Shown here piece after piece: positions 5,849-8,883 of a stretch of 8,883 bases of DNA. Both the position numbers and the translations under genes were made by a program. Each line of letters begins with the position of its first letter. The stretch's first letter is position 1. The notes under the pieces were generated by a model. That model made no database searches and was not told the origin of the DNA. It saw nothing but the letters and a program-made list of their open reading frames with translations. The DNA is taken from positions 1 through 8,883 of the forward strand of contig JAOZPW010000161.1 of NCBI GenBank assembly GCA_029932545.1, read 5' to 3'. Source of the stretch: Thermoanaerobaculales bacterium. Its GTDB lineage: Bacteria; Acidobacteriota; Thermoanaerobaculia; Thermoanaerobaculales; Sulfomarinibacteraceae.

Positions 5849-7183
5849 TCAGCCCCGCGGATTGGGACTCCGCCCGTAGAACAAATCGTCCATCCAAAGC
5901 ATGGCTCGCCGTGCGGCGCCGGATCGGGCGATGGCCCAACGCACGACATTGTGGGCAGCATTGTCGGGGTGGGAGTAGGGGCAGACGCTCATGCACCGAC
6001 CGCAGTCGGTGCCGATGACATTCCAGTAGCGAAAACAGGTGTCGGGATCGATCGCCCAGCGGAGCCCCTCGTCAATCGGCTGCCTCTCACCACCAGGAAT
6101 CGCGCCGACCGGACAGGTATCGGCACACTTGCGACAGATGCTGCAAAAATCGAGGACCGACCGATCATCGCCAGGCGAATCCGCCACCAAGGGCACATCG
6201 GTGGTGACAATACCCAGGCGGACCCGGGGACCGAGGCCCGGTGTCATCAGCAGTCCCATGCGGCCGATCTCTCCCAGTCCCGCATCCCGTGCAACCAAGG
6301 GCGCAATCACCCGGTAGTTGCCGTCGATGTGGGCCCGTGCATTCCAGCCGCAACGGCGAATGGTCGACGCCAACTGCACGGCGATCTTGGCCGACTCGAC
6401 GTACTGGTGGGCCGATTCAACGATCGCCGGCGCCCCTGGGGCGTGGGCAACGGCGGTGTGGTCCATCTCGACTGAAAAGGCGATCGCCCACCGATGATCC
6501 AAAGAGACCGGATCGCCCCAGGTCCCTGTACCCCGCCCGATGTTGCTGTAGATGTGATACGGCTCGAGTCGGGTCACCCCCACCGTCACGGCACCGTTGG
6601 AGAGAGCCAGGTTCTTCAGGCGATCGACCCAAACCTCGGGTTCAAGCACCACTTGGTGGGATGCCGGCTCACCGTCAACCTCGGGGTGGAGAGCTTCGCA
6701 CAGGTCAAACGACGCGTCGGCCGCGGCGAAAGCCACCTCGTCCGCAAACTCAGCATCAGGGGAGAGCAGGCCCGGAAGCGCACGGGTACGGTCATCACCC
6801 GAACGGTGTTCCGGATGCACCTGGTAGTAGGTCTCGAACTCCGGACTGCCCGGCGTCAACCGGGCACGCGCAAACATGATCACTCGCTCGTCGAGCCTGC
6901 GGGAGGGCCGCCCGCCCAGCGAAATTGTCCGGCCGATCGGAAGGAACCACATCAGCACGGCCGACACGAGAGCCAGGGTCATGACCCCCAGGATAACTCC
7001 CGGTATCGGTGCAGGAAGGACCGCGGCCACCGCCACGAGGGAGGCTCCCAATACAGCAACCACAGCCGCCACAACCGGGGCCCGCCGCTCCCCCTCACGA
7101 AGGAAGACCACCGCAAAAACTCCAAAAGCAACCAGAATCATGGCGGCGATGGCCATCAGCACGGTTGGGACTACGGTTTCCAT
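5849..7183 (-). CDS. Reductive-dehalogenase-like corrinoid iron-sulfur protein with N-terminal membrane helices
   Basis: The protein has 444 residues from the ATG at 7181-7183; an upstream GTG at 7199-7201 would give 450 (numbering below uses 450). Neither has a clear Shine-Dalgarno. Three hydrophobic helices (about 9-33, 41-61, 66-87) precede a soluble domain with reductive dehalogenase landmarks: IYSNIGRGTGTWGD (217-230), HRWAIAFSVEMD (236-247) and DAGLGEIGRMGLLMTPGLGP (306-325). One [4Fe-4S] motif is C353-x2-C356-x2-C359-x3-C363-P. The second is the extended C389-x10-C400-x2-C403-x3-C407-P. Classical RdhA has a twin-arginine leader and a separate RdhB anchor. Here no Tat signal or rdhB gene is seen and the anchor is built in, as in the membrane-helix RdhA subgroup noted in genome surveys. 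Organohalide substrate is unproven. QueG is a more distant relative sharing the cofactor set. Confidence 0.88.
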   Translation of the reverse strand: METVVPTVLMAIAAMILVAFGVFAVVFLREGERRAPVVAAVVAVLGASLVAVAAVLPAPIPGVILGVMTLALVSAVLMWFLPIGRTISLGGRPSRRLDERVIMFARARLTPGSPEFETYYQVHPEHRSGDDRTRALPGLLSPDAEFADEVAFAAADASFDLCEALHPEVDGEPASHQVVLEPEVWVDRLKNLALSNGAVTVGVTRLEPYHIYSNIGRGTGTWGDPVSLDHRWAIAFSVEMDHTAVAHAPGAPAIVESAHQYVESAKIAVQLASTIRRCGWNARAHIDGNYRVIAPLVARDAGLGEIGRMGLLMTPGLGPRVRLGIVTTDVPLVADSPGDDRSVLDFCSICRKCADTCPVGAIPGGERQPIDEGLRWAIDPDTCFRYWNVIGTDCGRCMSVCPYSHPDNAAHNVVRWAIARSGAARRAMLWMDDLFYGRSPNPRG

Positions 7184-7387
7184 CTCGAAGAACCGTAGCA
7201 CGCGATATCGCCACAGCGAAGGAAACCAAGAGCACCCAAAACCTCAAATCGGGACGTGCCGTCTATGACTTTCTCCTCAAGCAGACCATCAGGTGACGGT
7301 GTCGTTGCGGTGAAAGTCATAGGGGGCAATCCACGGCGAGCGCCTCCGCAAACGAATCTCGGCCAACGCCGCAGGCCGCCGAGGCCA

Positions 7388-7441
7388 TTTTCCGGAGGGG
7401 CGAAAGCCTCCTGATTCCTGAAACGACACCCCTCCGGGAAA
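7388..7441. repeat. Inverted repeat, 13-base arms, 28-base loop
   Basis: TTTTCCGGAGGGG (7388-7400) pairs with CCCCTCCGGGAAA (7429-7441) with one mismatch. The design (about 13-21 base arms, about 30-base loop) is like those at 82-153 and 3254-3328. A T-run is lacking beyond the arms on the minus and plus strands. Confidence 0.55.
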
Positions 7442-7573
7442 TGATCGAGCGGGAGGGTGCCTGCACCATCCCGAAGGCCGGGGTTGAAACCCAGCGATCG
7501 GAACCGTTGTGGTAGCGTGCTTCCAGTATGCGTAAAGTTGTTTTTTTCAACAAGTTGTGGTTGCTATAGAAAT

Positions 7574-7592
7574 CGCAGGCAAGATGCCTGCG
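7574..7592. repeat. Perfect 8-bp hairpin, three-base loop
   Basis: CGCAGGCA (7574-7581) and TGCCTGCG (7585-7592) are exact reverse complements around AGA. It lies 78 bases before the desulfurase start. It could be a REP-like remnant, and no adjoining T-run supports termination. Confidence 0.55.
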
Positions 7593-7632
7593 CCACAATA
7601 AGCCCTGATCTCGCAATTTTTGCAAGAGGCTG

Positions 7633-7646
7633 AGCTGAAAGCTGAC
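7633..7646. repeat. Two units of the AGCTGAN heptamer
   Basis: AGCTGAA and AGCTGAC stand in tandem here, the same heptamer family as the array at 198-257, more than 7 kb away. They overlap the -35-like hexamer of the desulfurase promoter candidate. Confidence 0.5.
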
Positions 7647-7663
7647 GGCTCTTACGCTACAGT
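7635..7663 (+). promoter_or_regulatory. Candidate leaderless promoter of cysteine desulfurase
   Basis: CTGAAA (7635-7640, four of six matches) and TACAGT (7658-7663, four of six) are spaced by exactly 17 bases, and the ATG follows six bases after the -10. No Shine-Dalgarno precedes the ATG, consistent with a leaderless transcript. Both hexamers are imperfect. Confidence 0.3.
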
Positions 7664-7669
7664 GCCACC

Positions 7670-8818
7670 ATGGACGTCATCTACCTGGACTTCAACGCGA
7701 CCACGCCCTGTGACCCTCGGGTCGTCGAAGCAATGCTTCCCTTTTTCAGCGTGGGGTTCGCCAATCCGGCCAGCCGTCAGCATGGTCCCGGCCGGGCGGC
7801 CTTCATGGCGTTGGAGAACGCCCGCAAGACCGTCGCTCAGTCGATCGGCGCACGCTCTGCCACCGAGATCATCTTCACATCAGGCGCAACCGAGTCCAAC
7901 AATCTTGCTCTCACGGGCGTGGCGAACGCCCCAGGCACACGAGGCCGCCACCTGATCACCCAGGCCACCGAACACCCTGCTGTTTTGGAAGTAATGGCGC
8001 ACCTCGAAACTCAAGGGTGGCAACTGACAGTCATTGGCGTAGACGGAGACGGCCGGGTCGACCCGAAAGCCGTCACCGAGGCCTGCAGACCCGACACCGT
8101 CCTGATCAGCATCATGCTGGCCAACAACGAGACCGGCGTCATACAGCCCATCGCAGAGATCACCGAAGCCGCGCACTCCCACGGAATCACTGTCCACTGC
8201 GACGCGGCACAAGGACCCGGCAAGATCCCGGTCGACATTGGGAGTCTGGGAGTCGATTTACTCTCGCTGTCGGGACACAAATGCTACGGTCCCAAGGGCA
8301 GCGGCGCCCTCTTCATCCGAAGGAAGACGCCGCCCCTGAAACTCCAGGCCCTCCAGTACGGGGGCGGCCACGAACAGGGTCTGCGCTCGGGCACCGTCAA
8401 TCTCCCGGCCGCCGTCGGCCTTGCAGCAGCACTGCAACTTGCCGGCGATCAGCTGGATCGGATGACGACCGATGTTGGCGCCCTGCGCGACGCTTTCGAA
8501 CACAGCCTTGTGGATTTGGTCCCGGGTGTCGTCATCAACGGCGCCGGGGCGCCCCGCCTGCCCAACACCTGCAATGTCGCCTTTCCCGGCGTCGACGGCG
8601 AGGCGCTGATGACTTCTCTTCCCGACCTTGCCGTCAGCTCGGGCTCGGCCTGCGCTTCGGTTCACCCGCAAGCCTCACAGGTCCTGCTGGCGATGGGACT
8701 GGGCAAAACCCTCGCCTCTGGCGCCCTGAGGATCAGTCTTGGAAGAACGAGCACCACCGAAGACGTCCAGCGTGCCGCCCTGAGAATCGCCGAGGAAGTT
8801 CAGCGCCTCCGGAAATAA
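7670..8818 (+). CDS. Cysteine desulfurase, group I (NifS/IscS class)
   Basis: This 382-residue PLP enzyme removes sulfur from L-cysteine, giving alanine and a protein-bound persulfide for Fe-S cluster or tRNA thiolation pathways. The N terminus IYLDFNATTPCDPRV is typical of the family. GATESNN (72-78) lies in the cofactor pocket, His102 (TEHPAV) stacks on PLP, NNETG (152-156) and Asp178/Gln181 contact the ring, and Lys204 in SGHKCYGPKG is the Schiff-base lysine. The catalytic cysteine is Cys328 in SSGSACAS, the group I form, unlike the RxGHHCA pattern of SufS. Arg354 likely binds the substrate carboxylate. Length is close to NifS/IscS, and I cannot decide between those names. No iscU, iscR or mnmA is visible, but the window ends 65 bases after the stop codon. 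The start fits the family despite lacking a Shine-Dalgarno. Confidence 0.95.
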   Translation: MDVIYLDFNATTPCDPRVVEAMLPFFSVGFANPASRQHGPGRAAFMALENARKTVAQSIGARSATEIIFTSGATESNNLALTGVANAPGTRGRHLITQATEHPAVLEVMAHLETQGWQLTVIGVDGDGRVDPKAVTEACRPDTVLISIMLANNETGVIQPIAEITEAAHSHGITVHCDAAQGPGKIPVDIGSLGVDLLSLSGHKCYGPKGSGALFIRRKTPPLKLQALQYGGGHEQGLRSGTVNLPAAVGLAAALQLAGDQLDRMTTDVGALRDAFEHSLVDLVPGVVINGAGAPRLPNTCNVAFPGVDGEALMTSLPDLAVSSGSACASVHPQASQVLLAMGLGKTLASGALRISLGRTSTTEDVQRAALRIAEEVQRLRK

Positions 8819-8829
8819 TCCTCCCTCGT

Positions 8830-8883
8830 CTCCCCTGCTCCCCCTCTCCCCCTCTCCCCCTCTCCCCTGCTCCCCTGCTCCCC
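8830..8883. repeat. Octamer CT-rich tandem repeat CTCCCCTG/CTCCCCCT
   Basis: Units run 8830-8837 CTCCCCTG, three CTCCCCCT (8838-8861), two CTCCCCTG (8862-8877) and a partial CTCCCC to the window edge, so the array is probably longer. It starts 11 bases after the desulfurase stop. One strand is almost pure pyrimidine, which can favour unusual DNA structure. Confidence 0.9.

Larger units (their letters stand above)
7202..7669. other. Non-coding, repeat-rich intergenic region
   Basis: This 468-base gap separates the dehalogenase-like gene (minus) from the cysteine desulfurase (plus). I find no credible gene. It contains an interrupted palindrome (7388-7441), a short perfect hairpin (7574-7592), two heptamer-repeat units (7633-7646) and a possible desulfurase promoter at its right edge. 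A 102-residue minus-strand frame across it has low-complexity basic content and spans the palindromes, so it is not called. Confidence 0.6.

Noticed and set aside
5459..6475. Plus-strand open frame of 338 codons
   Set aside because: It spans the degenerate repeats and the antisense of two supported genes, and the product is low-complexity and without family features.
7317..7625. Minus-strand open frame of 102 codons between the dehalogenase and desulfurase genes
   Set aside because: It reads through two palindromes and has basic, low-complexity content with no motif or Shine-Dalgarno that I can support, so it is more likely repeat sequence than a gene.
261..8818. The window as one defence island
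   Set aside because: Apart from the DUF4143 ATPase, the genes are translation, metabolic or exported proteins. No known defence module, toxin-antitoxin pair or restriction gene is visible.

Overview
The window is a bacterial chromosomal segment carrying six protein-coding genes. Five lie on the minus strand (ends at about 261 to 7183) and one on the plus strand (7670-8818). No rRNA, tRNA, CRISPR array or recognisable transposase gene was seen. The best taxonomic clue is the elongation factor G. Its P-loop (AHIDSGKTTLTER) and switch region (VRGKDGVGATMD, MELERERGIT) are of the spd/mitochondrial EF-G1 type, known from spirochaetes, planctomycetes, deltaproteobacteria-like groups and some other phyla, rather than the E. 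coli type. Medium-high GC genes, intergenic space full of short tandem repeats and palindromes, and a secreted protein of a style common in Acidobacteriota would fit an uncultured acidobacterial, myxobacterial or similar lineage. The phylum cannot be fixed from this sequence alone.

Layout. Positions 1-260 hold two hairpins (one terminator-like, one REP-like) and a heptamer tandem repeat (AGCTGAG/AGCTGAT). Positions 261-3067 are a two-gene minus-strand operon: spd-type EF-G, then a small RecA/DnaB-like P-loop ATPase whose start overlaps the EF-G stop as ATGA and has a strong Shine-Dalgarno. Positions 3068-3409 are a complex leader or intergenic region with promoter-like elements, a terminator-like hairpin and a 21-bp perfect inverted repeat. 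Positions 3410-4522 encode an AAA+ ATPase with a C-terminal DUF4143/PD-(D/E)XK-like region. It is lower in GC than its neighbours and is preceded by a perfect 13-bp palindrome abutting a -35-like hexamer. Positions 4636-5583 encode a secreted protein of unknown function. Positions 5584-5848 hold degenerate 9/10-mer repeats. Positions 5849-7183 encode a reductive-dehalogenase-like corrinoid/iron-sulfur protein with three N-terminal membrane helices. Positions 7202-7669 are non-coding and repeat-rich. Positions 7670-8818 encode a group I cysteine desulfurase, and an octamer CT-rich tandem repeat runs off the right edge.

How the genes relate. Only EF-G and the small ATPase are clearly one transcription and translation unit, which makes the ATPase a candidate partner in translation or stress response, though its function is unknown. 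The DUF4143 ATPase looks like a self-contained, possibly transferred cassette with its own operator-like palindrome. The membrane reductive-dehalogenase homologue needs two [4Fe-4S] clusters, and the divergently oriented cysteine desulfurase could supply sulfur for such clusters. That link is only by proximity, and a 468-base repeat-rich gap separates the two genes.
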